Source: Methylomonas sp.
GTDB taxonomy: Bacteria > Pseudomonadota > Gammaproteobacteria > Methylococcales > Methylomonadaceae
Assembly: GCA_026989395.1 (NCBI GenBank)
Contig: JALSJK010000136.1
Span: 1-51,843 of the forward strand
Reading direction: 5' to 3'
Length of the DNA stretch: 51,843 bases
Shown piece by piece: positions 33,804-43,857 of the stretch (its first letter is position 1; every line of letters starts with the position of its first letter). The notes beneath the pieces were generated by a model, which was given only the letters and a program-made list of their open reading frames with translations, ran no database searches and was not told the origin of the DNA. The position numbers were made by a program, and so were the translations under genes.

Positions 33804-34811
33804 ATGTCTGAAGTTACCGAACCAACCTTATTAATTGACCGCTTTGGAAGGCGTGTTAACTATTTAAGAATTTCTGTTACCGATCGCTGTGATTTCCGTT
33901 GTCTGTATTGCATGGAAGAAACTATGACGTTTCTGCCGCGTGCCCAGATTTTAACTTTGGAAGAAATTTATGCTTTGGCTAAAGCATTTACGGAATTAGG
34001 AGTTGAAAAAATCAGGATAACCGGAGGAGAGCCGCTGGTGCGTAACGGTGTATTGCAGTTAGTCGAACAGGTGGCTGAGTTGCCTGGTCTAATTGAGCTG
34101 GTGATGACCACCAATGGTTCGCAATTGGAAAAATTTGCTAAGCCACTGAGTGATGCCGGTATCAAGAGGCTGAATATCAGTCTTGATACCTTGAATGCCG
34201 GGAAATTTAAAATATTAACACGGAATGGCGATTTAAAAACTGTTCTGAAAGGAATTGAGGCGGCAAAGAAGGCAGGGTTTCATCGATTGAAGATCAATGC
34301 GGTGATTTTAAAAAACAGAAACCATGATGAAGTTGCAGACCTGGTTCGGTTTGCGATTAAGCATGAGATAGATATTAGTTTTATTGAAGAGATGCCCTTG
34401 GGGGTTGTGAGTCAGCATAATCGGTATGAAGCTTATTATTCCAGTGAAGAGATAAAACAAGATTTGCTGCAACAATTTACTTTATTGCCTTCCACGACAA
34501 AAACAGGTGGCCCATCCAACTATTTTCAGGTGCAGGGAACAGGAACCAGGGTTGGATTCATTTCACCACACAGTCATAATTTTTGTAGTGATTGTAATCG
34601 TGTCCGGCTAACGGCAGAGGGGCGTTTATTGTTATGCTTGGGAAATGAGCATTCAATGGATATGAAACAAGTGCTTAGAGCCAATCCGGGAAATCATGAA
34701 ATTGTTAAACAAGCCATTATCCAGGCAATGCAAATAAAACCGGAGAAGCATGAGTTTGTATTAAGTGATCAGCCAGTCATTTTACGACATATGAATGTGA
34801 CGGGAGGGTAA
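33804..34811 (+). CDS. moaA: GTP 3',8-cyclase MoaA
   Basis: A radical-SAM enzyme of about 335 aa that catalyses the first step of molybdenum cofactor synthesis. The N-terminal cluster motif CxxxCxxC is at C29, C33 and C36, and the C-terminal cluster cysteines are in FCSDC and later LLLCLG. The chain ends in Gly-Gly, as required for MoaA activity. An in-frame GTG at 33798 is an alternative start; I prefer the ATG at 33804. No other moa genes are adjacent. It abuts the rhodanese lipoprotein gene, which starts the next base after the stop. Confidence 0.96.
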   Translation: MSEVTEPTLLIDRFGRRVNYLRISVTDRCDFRCLYCMEETMTFLPRAQILTLEEIYALAKAFTELGVEKIRITGGEPLVRNGVLQLVEQVAELPGLIELVMTTNGSQLEKFAKPLSDAGIKRLNISLDTLNAGKFKILTRNGDLKTVLKGIEAAKKAGFHRLKINAVILKNRNHDEVADLVRFAIKHEIDISFIEEMPLGVVSQHNRYEAYYSSEEIKQDLLQQFTLLPSTTKTGGPSNYFQVQGTGTRVGFISPHSHNFCSDCNRVRLTAEGRLLLCLGNEHSMDMKQVLRANPGNHEIVKQAIIQAMQIKPEKHEFVLSDQPVILRHMNVTGG

Positions 34812-35192
34812 ATGAAAGCAATTTTTAACCTATTATTGATTAGTGTTTTTGTTAGTGGATGTGGTACAACTGGAAAGCCAAATATGAAGCAGCAGGAATT
34901 ACTTAAATTAATTGAAATAAAGCAAGCCCCAGTAATTATTGATGTGCGTTCAGAGTCTGAATATAAGGGCGGACATGTGCCTGGGGCAGTTCATGTTCCG
35001 TTCTGGGCGGCATTTTCTCCTGACCAATTAGAAGGTAGAAAATCTTCTGATTTATTAGTGCTTTACTGTCAGCACGGGCCGCGTGCAGGGATTGCCAAGC
35101 TGGCTTTAAGTCTTTCCGGCTATGACAACATTGTTTATCTTGATGGCCATATGACCGCGTGGCTCAAGAAAAACCTGCCTGTAGAAAAATGA
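34812..35192 (+). CDS. Rhodanese-domain lipoprotein
   Basis: A 126-aa protein with a lipoprotein signal (lipobox VSGC, Cys17) and a single rhodanese domain: IIDVRSESEYKGGHVPGAVHVP and the active-site loop YCQHGPRAG with Cys86. It would sit in the periplasm, attached to a membrane, and could carry a persulfide. It begins on the base after the moaA stop and shares its transcript. A sulfur link to molybdenum-cofactor proteins is possible but unproven, because the domain is outside the cytoplasm. Confidence 0.88.
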   Translation: MKAIFNLLLISVFVSGCGTTGKPNMKQQELLKLIEIKQAPVIIDVRSESEYKGGHVPGAVHVPFWAAFSPDQLEGRKSSDLLVLYCQHGPRAGIAKLALSLSGYDNIVYLDGHMTAWLKKNLPVEK

Positions 35193-35207
35193 TTTTAGAG
35201 CTGTATT

Positions 35208-35231
35208 AAGGAATGCACACGGAATAATTTG
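35208..35231. repeat. Solitary end of the palindromic repeat family
   Basis: AAGGAATGCACACGGAATAA closely matches the repeat end at 38183-38205 and the left end at 32561. No partner arm is seen nearby. It lies downstream of the rhodanese gene. Confidence 0.5.
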
Positions 35232-35296
35232 CTAGTCATATAAATCAATATCTTAGAGTAATTCTGGCTGAATATACAAACCACCAGTTATGTAAA

Positions 35297-36049
35297 TTAT
35301 TGTTTTTTTCGGTGTTTATGATGGCGAAGTGCATGCCTTAACCATATCCAGCAACCGCTCAAAGCTAACAAGATAAACAATATTCCCGCAATATCAACCA
35401 TGAGGACACCGTAAGAGCCAAAAAACCGGCCGCTGTGAATATCCAGAATCAATCGCTCATAAGGAATTATTTTTTGTAATGATGATTGTCTGACTTTTTG
35501 CTTTAATTTTTCTGGCAGTTCTGCTGGTTTTGACCAGTTTATATTGTTTTTCTGGGCCAGTTGCCAGCTCAGTAATCCATCAGCAGAGAATACAATCTGC
35601 TTTTCTGATTCGATAAAAATGTTATGGTCACCAGAAATAGCGATTCTTGATATTGGTTTTTCGATGTTTTCAATAATATCGCCCTCGAAAGAAAGTAAAA
35701 TCAGCGAATCAGGAAATGCCAGTATGTAGAAGGAATCTGTTGCTACAGCACCAAGCAATGCTTGATTTTTTTTTAGTACGGGCTGTTGTTCAAGAAAAAT
35801 ATTTCCATCAATCTGAATAATCCATTGTTTGTTGGTTTTAAATGCAACCTTGATTTCCGCTGGTTTGATGTTATACCAATCAAGGATGGATATGGAATGT
35901 ACATATTGACTGTCAAGGTCTAAGTCATCAGTATGATTTAACAGGATGCCTGTGGTGGTGAGCATGACAATGAAAATGGCAATACAAAGACCCGTATAAC
36001 GATGGAATTTGAATAATAAACGCCAGAGCGATTTTCTGGTGTTTTTCAT
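35297..36049 (-). CDS. PepSY-associated transmembrane protein
   Basis: A 250-aa protein with an N-terminal LLFKFHRYTGLCIAIFIVMLT-type helix (the HRYTG motif typical of PepSY_TM proteins), a periplasmic beta-rich middle, then LDIHSGRFFGSYGVLMVD and a final membrane helix with a His/Lys-rich tail. PepSY_TM proteins often move electrons across the membrane, including in iron-siderophore reduction; the conserved His residues would be haem or metal ligands. It overlaps the FMN-binding protein by 4 bases and completes a three-gene set with the porin. Confidence 0.85.
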   Translation of the reverse strand: MKNTRKSLWRLLFKFHRYTGLCIAIFIVMLTTTGILLNHTDDLDLDSQYVHSISILDWYNIKPAEIKVAFKTNKQWIIQIDGNIFLEQQPVLKKNQALLGAVATDSFYILAFPDSLILLSFEGDIIENIEKPISRIAISGDHNIFIESEKQIVFSADGLLSWQLAQKNNINWSKPAELPEKLKQKVRQSSLQKIIPYERLILDIHSGRFFGSYGVLMVDIAGILFILLALSGCWIWLRHALRHHKHRKKQ

Positions 36050-36552
36050 TTTTGAATATACTGATTAAAAAGTAATGCGATGCGGGCAATTTTGGTCAGC
36101 GCATGGACAGATAGGGTTGCCCCCGAGATTCCATCAATGGGTTTATCGAGTTTTAAATCTGAATTAAGATTGGTTCCTTTGAATTGGTCGGTAAAAAAAT
36201 CATGCTTAACTTCCCAGCCCCGGCTTTCACGAAAGGCCAAGACTTTGATCCTTTTTATAGTGTTATTTTCTATGACAATGCCGACTGTAATAGGTTGGGT
36301 TTTGCCTATTTCATCAAGTATCCAAACTGAAAGTGAGTCTTTTTTCCAATAACGGGTTCTTAAGAATCCTGGTTTGTGGTCGAGAATTTTTTTGACTTGT
36401 TTTTTCAGGGTTTTGTTGATCCAAAGGATTTTTGGTTTTGGCGGGTTTTCTGAAAAAACTCCTTTCAAAAAATCATCCTGGCTTTGATATTGTTCGCCAA
36501 AAACAGAATAAGTAGGCAATAAAAAAAGCAAAATCAGGAAAAGCTTCAGCAT
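36046..36552 (-). CDS. FMN-binding periplasmic protein
   Basis: A 168-aa protein with a signal peptide (MLKLFLILLFLLPTYSVFG) and an FMN-binding domain. The flavin-attachment motif DGISGATLS is present with Thr146 as the expected covalent FMN site, which in other organisms is loaded by ApbE; no apbE is in the window. It overlaps the PepSY gene by 4 bases (ATGA) and lies 110 bases downstream of the porin. The likely role is periplasmic electron transfer between the PepSY membrane protein and an acceptor. Confidence 0.88.
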   Translation of the reverse strand: MLKLFLILLFLLPTYSVFGEQYQSQDDFLKGVFSENPPKPKILWINKTLKKQVKKILDHKPGFLRTRYWKKDSLSVWILDEIGKTQPITVGIVIENNTIKRIKVLAFRESRGWEVKHDFFTDQFKGTNLNSDLKLDKPIDGISGATLSVHALTKIARIALLFNQYIQK

Positions 36553-36662
36553 GTTGTTTGGATTTAATGGGCCTTGGTTTATTGATGGAAATCCCAGAAT
36601 TAAATACCCGATTCAAAAACACCCGTTAATAATGGGCGTTTCTGAATGAAGAAGGGATGCTA

Positions 36663-37952
36663 TTAAAACTGATAGCCTATGCCCAGGTCAAATCCTCTGA
36701 CATTGGAAGAGCCATCACGTTTGTCTTCATAAAAATAAGTGCCTTTCAATACTACGTTTTTATGTATCCACCAGTTTACCCCAGTTGACCAAATGTTGGA
36801 TTTCTTGAGAGATTTATTAAAATATTCCAGTTGCTCGAAACGTCCGTAAGCACCAACATCACCCATGGGGGTTGGAATTCGATAGCTTGGTTCAATATAC
36901 CAGCCGTATTGATTTTCTGCATCTTTTACAGTTGGATCATCAATGTCTAGATTCCACATTGCATATAAAGCCCGCCCAGAAAACGTTCCAGGACCAATAT
37001 CATGACTATAAATAATATGAGCTTCGTAGAGCGTACCGCCGCCAATGGGTATGCCGGTTTGTCGTTGTTCCATATCAGTTTGATGGAGAATGGTCGATGC
37101 CAGTTCCAGACCGGGTATGCCAGTGTATTTTATTCTGGCAGCAATAATCGGGTCAGAAACATCCTGTTTGCCAAGTTGTCCTCGACCGCTGCGTATTGAA
37201 TAATTTTCATCCAACTTAAGGCCGCTAGTAATTGCAAGATCCATACTGATGCCATTATCAAAATGAGCATTGGTACTAACTCCGGCTTCTCTCCAGGTGG
37301 TTGGAATAATTTTTTGTTCAATCTGATTTCGTTCTACACCGTAAAATGTGTCTGGTTCGTGCTTTTCATTAATAATACCGACAGGCATGAGAAACAGACC
37401 CGCTGAAGCAGATGCCCAATCAGTAAAATCATATTCCAGATAGGCTTGCTCTAATTCAATCACACCAGCTTTGCCGTCACCGGCAATTGCATGTTCCAAT
37501 TCAAGTTCGGAGAAAAAACGTAATTTGTCTGAAAAGTGATGATCAAAAAAGAGCACAAAACGATGGAAGTCAATTTCATTGGTGCGCTCACGAGGATCGC
37601 TTTCGGTTAAATGATTGTTATAGTGCAATTCTCCATAGCCACCAATGGTGGTTTTTTCCCACCAACCCGATTTGCCGGTTCCGGATTCAAGATTTTCAGC
37701 AACGGTATCAACAGCTTCAGCATTATTTGAAACTTGCTGTTGAGTTTCTTCAAACTGTTTTTTAAGTGCGGCATTTTCTTGCTTTAGCTGCGCATTTTCT
37801 GCACGAATGGCCGCTAGCTCTTTTGCTTGTTGGGCTTTATAGGCTTCAAATTGCTCAGCAAGTTGATTTGCTGTAATTGCCTGAGCGGTAGGAGATTGAG
37901 AGACAATCGTAGTTATGGCTATAGGCAGAAAAGATTTTTTGGAAAAGCGCAT
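36663..37952 (-). CDS. Outer-membrane porin with N-terminal coiled coil
   Basis: A 429-aa protein: a signal peptide ending near AQA, a short coiled coil (about residues 30-75, with an AQLKQENAALKKQFEE heptad run), a linker, then a beta-barrel of alternating strands from about residue 100 to a C-terminal Phe (IGYQF). Strand patterns such as GGYGELHYNNH and FRFFSELELEHA-like segments are typical of phosphate-selective or general porins. A Fur-box-like site sits 41 bases upstream. It is first in a likely operon with FMN-binding and PepSY genes. Confidence 0.85.
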   Translation of the reverse strand: MRFSKKSFLPIAITTIVSQSPTAQAITANQLAEQFEAYKAQQAKELAAIRAENAQLKQENAALKKQFEETQQQVSNNAEAVDTVAENLESGTGKSGWWEKTTIGGYGELHYNNHLTESDPRERTNEIDFHRFVLFFDHHFSDKLRFFSELELEHAIAGDGKAGVIELEQAYLEYDFTDWASASAGLFLMPVGIINEKHEPDTFYGVERNQIEQKIIPTTWREAGVSTNAHFDNGISMDLAITSGLKLDENYSIRSGRGQLGKQDVSDPIIAARIKYTGIPGLELASTILHQTDMEQRQTGIPIGGGTLYEAHIIYSHDIGPGTFSGRALYAMWNLDIDDPTVKDAENQYGWYIEPSYRIPTPMGDVGAYGRFEQLEYFNKSLKKSNIWSTGVNWWIHKNVVLKGTYFYEDKRDGSSNVRGFDLGIGYQF

Positions 37953-37992
37953 TAGTTGTTCCGTAATGATAAAAAATATCGTTTATAATATC

Positions 37993-38011
37993 AGTAATGA
38001 GAATCGTTCGC
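37993..38011. promoter_or_regulatory. Fur-box-like operator before the porin
   Basis: A 19-base site reading AGTAATGAGAATCGTTCGC matches the classical GATAATGATAATCATTATC consensus at 13 of 19 positions, including the central AATGA.AATC. It lies 41 bases before the porin start on the minus strand. The call is from the consensus by eye. Confidence 0.55.
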
Positions 38012-38182
38012 AATACCTATATGTCGTTTTCTGGAAGCTTTACTTTTTAGACTTGTCGAAGTAAGTTATTTGTAAATGAAAAGGGTATTTGGTTGTTAAA
38101 ATTCTTAAAATTTCAGTAAGATAATGCCTTGAATACTTCAATTCAGGTCTGTTTTGTCAAATTGCATTTTTTCCTCTTGCTT

Positions 38183-38205
38183 AGGAATGCGCACGGAATA
38201 AGTTG
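38183..38205. repeat. Solitary end of the palindromic repeat family
   Basis: AGGAATGCGCACGGAATAAG matches 35208-35231 and the left end at 32561. No second arm is visible in this gap. Confidence 0.5.
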
Positions 38206-38329
38206 GACGTTTCTTCAAGGTTGGAGTTTTATGTAATCTGATTTTCCCGGAAAATTGGTTGGTATCAATTTGACAAAGTATAGAATTGGACAGAGCTAAT
38301 AAATTTAGGAGAGAAAGGCGGGCAATTTA

Positions 38330-39364
38330 ATGAAAATAAAAGTAGGAATTGTGGGAGGGACAGGATATACCGGCGTAGAGCTACTACGAATTTTAGTCAA
38401 TCATTCTCAGGTGGAAATTTGCGTGGTAACATCGCGCTCAGATACCGGGAAAAGGGTTGATTCTGTCTATCCAAACTTTTTTGGGTTGCTGGATTTGCTG
38501 TTTTCTGAGCCGGAAATCGATAGGCTTGCTGAATGCGATGTGGTTTTTTTTGCTACGCCTAATGGCACTGCCATGTTAATGGCGAGGGAGCTATTGGATA
38601 GGGGTGTGAAGGTTATTGATTTGGCAGCGGATTTCAGAATTAAGAATATTGAAGTTTGGGAGAAATGGTATGGCCAAAAGCATGTTTGCCCTGAATTGGT
38701 TGCCGAGGCGGTTTACGGATTGCCGGAAGTGAATCGGGATAAAATTAAAAAAGCAACTCTGATTGCCTGTCCTGGATGTTATCCGACATCTGTGCAATTA
38801 GGATTTTTGCCTCTAATTGAAAATGGCTTGATTGATCTGGGCCATTTAATTGCGGATGTTAAGTCTGGTGTGAGCGGGGCGGGAAGGAAAGCCCAGGTTG
38901 GAATTTTAATGAGCGAGACAGGGGAAAGTTTTAAAGCCTATTCTGTTGCCGGACACCGGCATTTACCTGAAATTTCTCAAGGCCTGGAGCAAGCGGCGGG
39001 GTGTGATGTTCATTTAACGTTTGTACCGCATTTGACTCCGATGATTCGAGGTATTCACGCAACCTTATACGCAAAAATCAATAAAGGCAGTGGTGATTTG
39101 CAGGAGATATTTGAACACCGATATGCTGATGAGCCGTTTGTTGATGTTTTGCCGCGAGGCAATCATCCTGATACTAGAAATGTCCGGGGTAGTAACCGTT
39201 GTCAAATTGCAGTACATCAGCCAGAAAATAGCGATACTGTTGTGGTCTTATCAGTTATTGATAATTTAGTAAAAGGAGCGGCTGGGCAGGCGGTGCAAAA
39301 TATGAATTTAATATTTGGCCTGGATGAAAAAATGGCATTGGGAATTGTTCCTTTATATCCATAA
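38330..39364 (+). CDS. argC: N-acetyl-gamma-glutamyl-phosphate reductase
   Basis: A 344-aa NADPH-dependent reductase of arginine synthesis. The nucleotide-binding [15 protein letters not shown] is at the N-terminus, and the catalytic Cys150 is in [15 protein letters not shown] and a late [12 protein letters not shown] are further family motifs. It is a complete, ordinary-length ArgC. An AGGAGAG site lies upstream. It is followed after 63 bases by erpA on the same strand. Confidence 0.97.
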   Translation: MKIKVGIVGGTGYTGVELLRILVNHSQVEICVVTSRSDTGKRVDSVYPNFFGLLDLLFSEPEIDRLAECDVVFFATPNGTAMLMARELLDRGVKVIDLAADFRIKNIEVWEKWYGQKHVCPELVAEAVYGLPEVNRDKIKKATLIACPGCYPTSVQLGFLPLIENGLIDLGHLIADVKSGVSGAGRKAQVGILMSETGESFKAYSVAGHRHLPEISQGLEQAAGCDVHLTFVPHLTPMIRGIHATLYAKINKGSGDLQEIFEHRYADEPFVDVLPRGNHPDTRNVRGSNRCQIAVHQPENSDTVVVLSVIDNLVKGAAGQAVQNMNLIFGLDEKMALGIVPLYP

Positions 39365-39427
39365 TCTTGATTAAAATGCTTGGTTTTGTCATAATCAAAT
39401 GGTTACGATTTAAATTATTATATTATT

Positions 39428-39760
39428 ATGAGCGAACCCATTATTTTTACTGATAGCGCGGCAAAAAAAGTTGGCGAATTGATTGCCGAAGAAGGGAACG
39501 AAAATTTAAAGCTTAGGGTGTATATTTCTGGCGGCGGTTGTTCGGGCTTCCAGTATGGATTTACATTTGATGAGGAAATCAACGAAGATGACACAACGAT
39601 TGAAAATGGTGGTGTTACCGTTTTGGTTGATGCCATGAGTGTTCAATATTTAACAGGCGCCGAGATTGATTATAAAGAAGATGTTTCTGGCGCCCAATTC
39701 GTTATTAGAAATCCAAATGCTTCTACAACTTGTGGTTGTGGTTCTTCTTTTTCGGTTTAG
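39428..39760 (+). CDS. erpA: Iron-sulfur cluster insertion protein ErpA
   Basis: A 110-aa A-type Fe-S carrier that delivers clusters to apoproteins. The three cluster cysteines are present: Cys38 in [11 protein letters not shown] and Cys102/Cys104 in the terminal TTCGCGSSF. ErpA rather than IscA is favoured by the FQYGF motif, the tail, and the argC-erpA-anmK-peptidase-tyrS order seen in other Gammaproteobacteria. Its stop lies 3 bases from the convergent anmK stop. Confidence 0.93.
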   Translation: MSEPIIFTDSAAKKVGELIAEEGNENLKLRVYISGGGCSGFQYGFTFDEEINEDDTTIENGGVTVLVDAMSVQYLTGAEIDYKEDVSGAQFVIRNPNASTTCGCGSSFSV

Positions 39761-39763
39761 AAT

Positions 39764-40903
39764 TCAATTTTTAAGTTTGTTCGGAAAAGAAGATTTTTCC
39801 CCGGGGTAAATTCCGCCCAGTATTACGGATCTACAAGCACCTGTAACATCAGTCATATTTCCAGGCAAGCCATTAAAGGTTTGTCTGGCAAGCCATGCGA
39901 ATGCGACTGCTTCAACTTGGTCTGGGTGTAGTCCAAATTCTTGAGTTGAGTTGACTGGACAAGAAAATTCCTTTCTGAGTAATTTCATTAGCAAGTGGTT
40001 GTGGATGCCACCACCACAAACTAACAAACGATCAGGTGTAATGTCCGTTTTTATAATGGCCTTGGTAATTGATTGTGTCGTTAAATGGCACAAAGTAGCT
40101 TGTATATCTTCGGGTAAATATTTTTTTTTAGCGATTAAGTTGGCCAGCCATCCAGGAGAAAAGTATTCTTTGCCAGTACTTTTGGGCGGCTCGATGAAAA
40201 AATAAGGATCATTAAGCATTTCCTCCAGTAGTTCTTTCTGGCAGATTCCAGTGTCAGCCCAGTTGCCATTTTTATCGTAAGGGTTGTGCAGGTGGGTTTG
40301 AACCCAATAGTCCATTAGAGTATTTCCCGGTCCAGTATCAAAGCCACTAACCTTCTTTCTGCTCTCTTTTGGAAGCAATGTGATATTGGCAATGCCGCCG
40401 ATATTCAATATAACGCGGTTTTCACCAGGTGCAGAGAAAAATTCTTTATGAAAAGCTGGAACCAATGGCGCACCCTGGCCGCCGGCGGCAATATCTCTGC
40501 GCCTGAAATCAGTTATTGTAGTAATACCGGTTTCTTCTGCAATGATATTGGGGTTACCAATTTGTAGAGAAAAAGGATGATTTATAGTTGGTGCATGGTG
40601 CATGGTTTGGCCATGGCAGCCTATGGCTATAATGTCTTGAGATGAGTATGGTGTGCTTTTTAATAAATTTGAAATGGTTTGAGCGTATAAATGTCCAAGC
40701 TGATTATCAAGCTGGCCGAGTTGCTCTAAAGAAATTAAGTTTGAGGGGTTTGAAAGTCGGCGAATCTTCGTAACAATTGTTTTTGAAAACGGCGCATAAA
40801 GAGAGGCAACGACATTCGGCTTTTTTGCGCTGAAATCAACCAGGCTGGCATCAATGCCATCCATGCTGGTGCCAGACATAAGCCCAATAAAAAATTCAGT
40901 CAA
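39764..40903 (-). CDS. anmK: Anhydro-N-acetylmuramic acid kinase
   Basis: A 379-aa AnmK that phosphorylates anhydroMurNAc during cell-wall recycling. The N-terminus FIGLMSGTSMDGIDA is the family's ATP-binding signature. Also visible are GCHGQTMHHAP, ILNIGGIANITLLP and a C-terminal GGGIHNHLLM. It ends 3 bases from convergent erpA. The M23 peptidase gene lies upstream on the same strand, 95 bases away. Confidence 0.96.
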   Translation of the reverse strand: MTEFFIGLMSGTSMDGIDASLVDFSAKKPNVVASLYAPFSKTIVTKIRRLSNPSNLISLEQLGQLDNQLGHLYAQTISNLLKSTPYSSQDIIAIGCHGQTMHHAPTINHPFSLQIGNPNIIAEETGITTITDFRRRDIAAGGQGAPLVPAFHKEFFSAPGENRVILNIGGIANITLLPKESRKKVSGFDTGPGNTLMDYWVQTHLHNPYDKNGNWADTGICQKELLEEMLNDPYFFIEPPKSTGKEYFSPGWLANLIAKKKYLPEDIQATLCHLTTQSITKAIIKTDITPDRLLVCGGGIHNHLLMKLLRKEFSCPVNSTQEFGLHPDQVEAVAFAWLARQTFNGLPGNMTDVTGACRSVILGGIYPGEKSSFPNKLKN

Positions 40904-40998
40904 TTTGTTGTGAGCGTATTAAAATTTTTTAAAGCAACTTTGTTGATAAAAAAATAACCCTGTTAGTTTCAAATTAAATAAATATGCTATGTTAGCTA

Positions 40999-42291
40999 CT
41001 AGTTTCCATTTTTTGCCAATAAGGTTTTCTTGGTTTGTTCAAGTTGCGCTAATAATGGACTGGTCTGGCGTTTGAATTCAGCCATCAGGTATTTGTTAAT
41101 GGGTTTATGATGGGGTAGCTTTACAGTTAATGGGTTGCGATGGGCGCCATCAATGCGAAATTCATAATGTAAATGGGGGCCGGTGGCTAACCCTGACTTT
41201 CCGACATAACCAATGACTTCCCCTTGTTTTACTTGATCGCCTTTTCTCAGGCCGCTTTTGTATTTGGATAAATGGGCATACAAAGTACTGTAGTGCTGGC
41301 CATGTTGGACAATAACAACGCGCCCATAGCCTCCTTTATGGCCGCGGAAGGTAACTTTTCCATCGCCGGTAGTTTTTACTGGGGTTCCTGTTTTGGCAGC
41401 GTAATCAACGCCTTTATGAGCACGGATTTTGTTGAGAACGGGGTGTTTACGTCTTAGATTAAAACGAGAACTGATTCGAGCAAAGTCGACTGGAGTGCGT
41501 AAAAATGCTTTCCGCATACTCCTGCCGTCAGGAGTGTAATAATTTGTTTTGCCGTCTTCGTCTTCGAACATAACTGCGGTGTACGTTTTACCGCGATTAA
41601 CAAATTCCGCGGCAATAATATCCCCGGTCATGATTTCTTTATCGTCCACATAAAGTGTTTTGTAAAGAACTGTAAACTGATCTCCTGGCCGTAAATTCAG
41701 GGCAAAATCAACGTCCCAAGCAAAAATATCAGCAAGCTGCATAATTAATCTATCCGGAAGCCCCGCTTTTTTGCCATCAACATACAATGAAGAGCTGATA
41801 ATAGCCTGGGCTGAGCTGATGCGAGCTTCAATATCTTTACTGATCAGTTCAACCGCAAATCCTTCCTTGCTACGAGTTGCGATGAGCGTTTCTAAAATAT
41901 TACGTGGATATATCAGTTGCTCAAGGTTACCGTCTTTGTCAGTTTTGATTTCTAGTGTCTTGCCAGGGAGGATTTTTGCAAAATCTCTACCGTGGGGTTT
42001 GGCGTGAGTGATATGGTATAAATCTGTGAAGCTTAGCTTAAGTTTGCGGAAGATGCCTGAAAGTGAGTCGCCTGCCTGCACAGGATAATGTTCTGTGTGG
42101 AGATTATTGGCTGGTATCTCAGGTAAAATTTTAGTTTTATCTAAGGATGCTATTGTGTTGGTAGCAGGTGTTGTGGCTTCAAGAACTTCTATAATTCTTT
42201 CTTTTTCGCTTTCGGAAGGCATTAATGCATAACTAACGCTGGCTACGATGGCAGCACTTATACCGAAAATGATTAGATTGTAATTTTTCAT
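40999..42291 (-). CDS. M23 peptidoglycan endopeptidase, MepM-like
   Basis: A 430-aa protein with an N-terminal membrane anchor (about residues 5-23), a LysM/OapA-like domain (about 67-115, with VQAGDSLSGIF), a linker domain, and a C-terminal LytM (M23) domain. The zinc ligands are all present: His292 and Asp296 in HKGVDYA, and His375 in PHLHYEF, with His373 as the catalytic partner. It cleaves peptidoglycan cross-links and acts in the periplasm. The gene order beside tyrS matches mepM-like genes of other Gammaproteobacteria. Confidence 0.92.
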   Translation of the reverse strand: MKNYNLIIFGISAAIVASVSYALMPSESEKERIIEVLEATTPATNTIASLDKTKILPEIPANNLHTEHYPVQAGDSLSGIFRKLKLSFTDLYHITHAKPHGRDFAKILPGKTLEIKTDKDGNLEQLIYPRNILETLIATRSKEGFAVELISKDIEARISSAQAIISSSLYVDGKKAGLPDRLIMQLADIFAWDVDFALNLRPGDQFTVLYKTLYVDDKEIMTGDIIAAEFVNRGKTYTAVMFEDEDGKTNYYTPDGRSMRKAFLRTPVDFARISSRFNLRRKHPVLNKIRAHKGVDYAAKTGTPVKTTGDGKVTFRGHKGGYGRVVIVQHGQHYSTLYAHLSKYKSGLRKGDQVKQGEVIGYVGKSGLATGPHLHYEFRIDGAHRNPLTVKLPHHKPINKYLMAEFKRQTSPLLAQLEQTKKTLLAKNGN

Positions 42292-42609
42292 TGTTGATTT
42301 GGTCGTAAAGCGATTATTATTAATTAAGAAGAACGATCAGTCTCAAAAAGATGGAGCTTATATTTAATATTTCCAACAACAAAATTAAACATATTTTTTC
42401 TGCCAAAATTTATGAAAATAACTAAAACTCTGGTAAAACTTAACAAATTTTAAGACAATTTAATGGTATAAGGCAAATTATAGCGTAGTCTTCTTTTGTT
42501 TGCTGCCATTAACTTAGCTTTTATTTTGATTTCGTTAACATTTTTGTTATGGGGTGAAAATTTTTTATGGCAATAATGACCTTTTTGAAATTCCTGAATA
42601 TGGAGAGTA
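42292..42609. other. 318-base divergent intergenic region
   Basis: Very AT-rich spacer between the M23 peptidase gene and tyrS, expected to hold both promoters. I see no convincing ORF, RNA gene or strong hairpin here. Confidence 0.6.
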
Positions 42610-43809
42610 ATGTTGTATAAAGAAGTACTGGAAAACTTGCGTCGAGGATCTGACGAAATTTTAATCGAGGATGAATTGATAAAAAAACTGGAGGAAAACC
42701 GGCCTCTGCGCATTAAAGCCGGATTTGATCCAACTGCACCCGATTTACATCTTGGGCATACAGTACTGATTAACAAGTTAAGGCAATTTCAGGATTTGGG
42801 GCATGATGTTTTGTTTCTGATTGGAGATTTTACCGGCATGATTGGTGATCCGACGGGCAAAAACGCCACCAGAAAGCCTTTGACGCAAGAGCAGGTGATG
42901 GAAAATGCCAAAACCTATCAGGAGCAAGTCTTTAAAATCTTGGATCCAGAAAAAACCCAAGTAATGTTTAATTCGACTTGGATGAATAAGTTGTCTCCTG
43001 CTGAATTAATACAGTTGGCGGCAAAGCATACGGTTGCAAGGATGTTAGAAAGAGACGACTTCAGCAAACGCTATAAAGGCGGCCAGCCGATTGCAATTCA
43101 TGAGTTTTTGTATCCTTTGATACAGGGCTATGATTCCGTAGTGATGAAGGCGGATGTGGAATTAGGGGGGACTGATCAGAAATTTAATTTGTTGGTTGGA
43201 AGGCAGTTGCAGGAGGTTTATGGGCAAAAACCGCAGGTGGTTCTGACCATGCCGATTCTTGAAGGGCTGGATGGGGTGCAGAAAATGTCCAAGTCCTTGA
43301 ATAATTATATCGGCGTGGCAGATTCACCAAATGATATGTTTGGTAAGATCATGTCTGTTTCGGATGAATTAATGTGGCGATATTTTGAGTTGTTGAGCTT
43401 TCGACCAATTGCTGAAATCAGTCAATGGCAACATCAATGTCAACAAGGCGCAAACCCCAGGAATTATAAGGTCATGTTGGCGCAGGAAATAATTGAGCGC
43501 TTTCATGACAAGCAAGCTGCTGAAAAAGCGCTTAAGGATTTTGAGGCGCGTTTTAAGCAGGGCGCTATTCCTGAGGATATTCAAACTGTTGAATTATCAA
43601 CATCGAATGAGTATTATGCAATTGCAAATTTGTTGAAAGATGCCGGGTTGACCGCTAGTACATCGGAAGCAATTAGAATGATCAAACAAGGAGCCTTAAA
43701 AATTGATGGAGAAAAGATCTCCGATCCTAAATTGCAAATTCCAGTTAATACCGACCAGGTATATCAGCTTGGTAAAAGAAAATTTGCCCGAGTTGCTGTC
43801 ACATCCTGA
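42610..43809 (+). CDS. tyrS: Tyrosine--tRNA ligase
   Basis: A 399-aa class I aminoacyl-tRNA synthetase of the type found in many Gammaproteobacteria (TyrRS-2, with no long C-terminal insertion). The HIGH-equivalent HLGH is at residues 47-50 and KMSKS at 225-229. A C-terminal S4 RNA-binding domain covers about residues 335-395. The ATG at 42610 follows a GGAGAG with only 2 bases of spacing, so a slightly later start cannot be excluded. A tRNA gene follows downstream. Confidence 0.96.
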   Translation: MLYKEVLENLRRGSDEILIEDELIKKLEENRPLRIKAGFDPTAPDLHLGHTVLINKLRQFQDLGHDVLFLIGDFTGMIGDPTGKNATRKPLTQEQVMENAKTYQEQVFKILDPEKTQVMFNSTWMNKLSPAELIQLAAKHTVARMLERDDFSKRYKGGQPIAIHEFLYPLIQGYDSVVMKADVELGGTDQKFNLLVGRQLQEVYGQKPQVVLTMPILEGLDGVQKMSKSLNNYIGVADSPNDMFGKIMSVSDELMWRYFELLSFRPIAEISQWQHQCQQGANPRNYKVMLAQEIIERFHDKQAAEKALKDFEARFKQGAIPEDIQTVELSTSNEYYAIANLLKDAGLTASTSEAIRMIKQGALKIDGEKISDPKLQIPVNTDQVYQLGKRKFARVAVTS

Positions 43810-43842
43810 TTTAGCATTTTATGATGAAAGCCGGTTTTTTGA

Positions 43843-43848
43843 TATAAT
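43843..43848 (+). promoter_or_regulatory. -10 promoter element of the tRNA gene
   Basis: A perfect TATAAT ends 9 bases before the tRNA 5' end, suitable for a short leader. No clear -35 hexamer is seen. Confidence 0.55.
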
Positions 43849-43857
43849 TGCGGTCAC

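Larger units (their letters stand above)
37953..38329. other. 377-base gap between the porin and argC
   Basis: It holds a Fur-box-like site (37993-38011), a solitary repeat end (38183-38205) and, by position, the porin and argC promoters. No ORF with coding character was seen. It is AT-rich. Confidence 0.6.
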
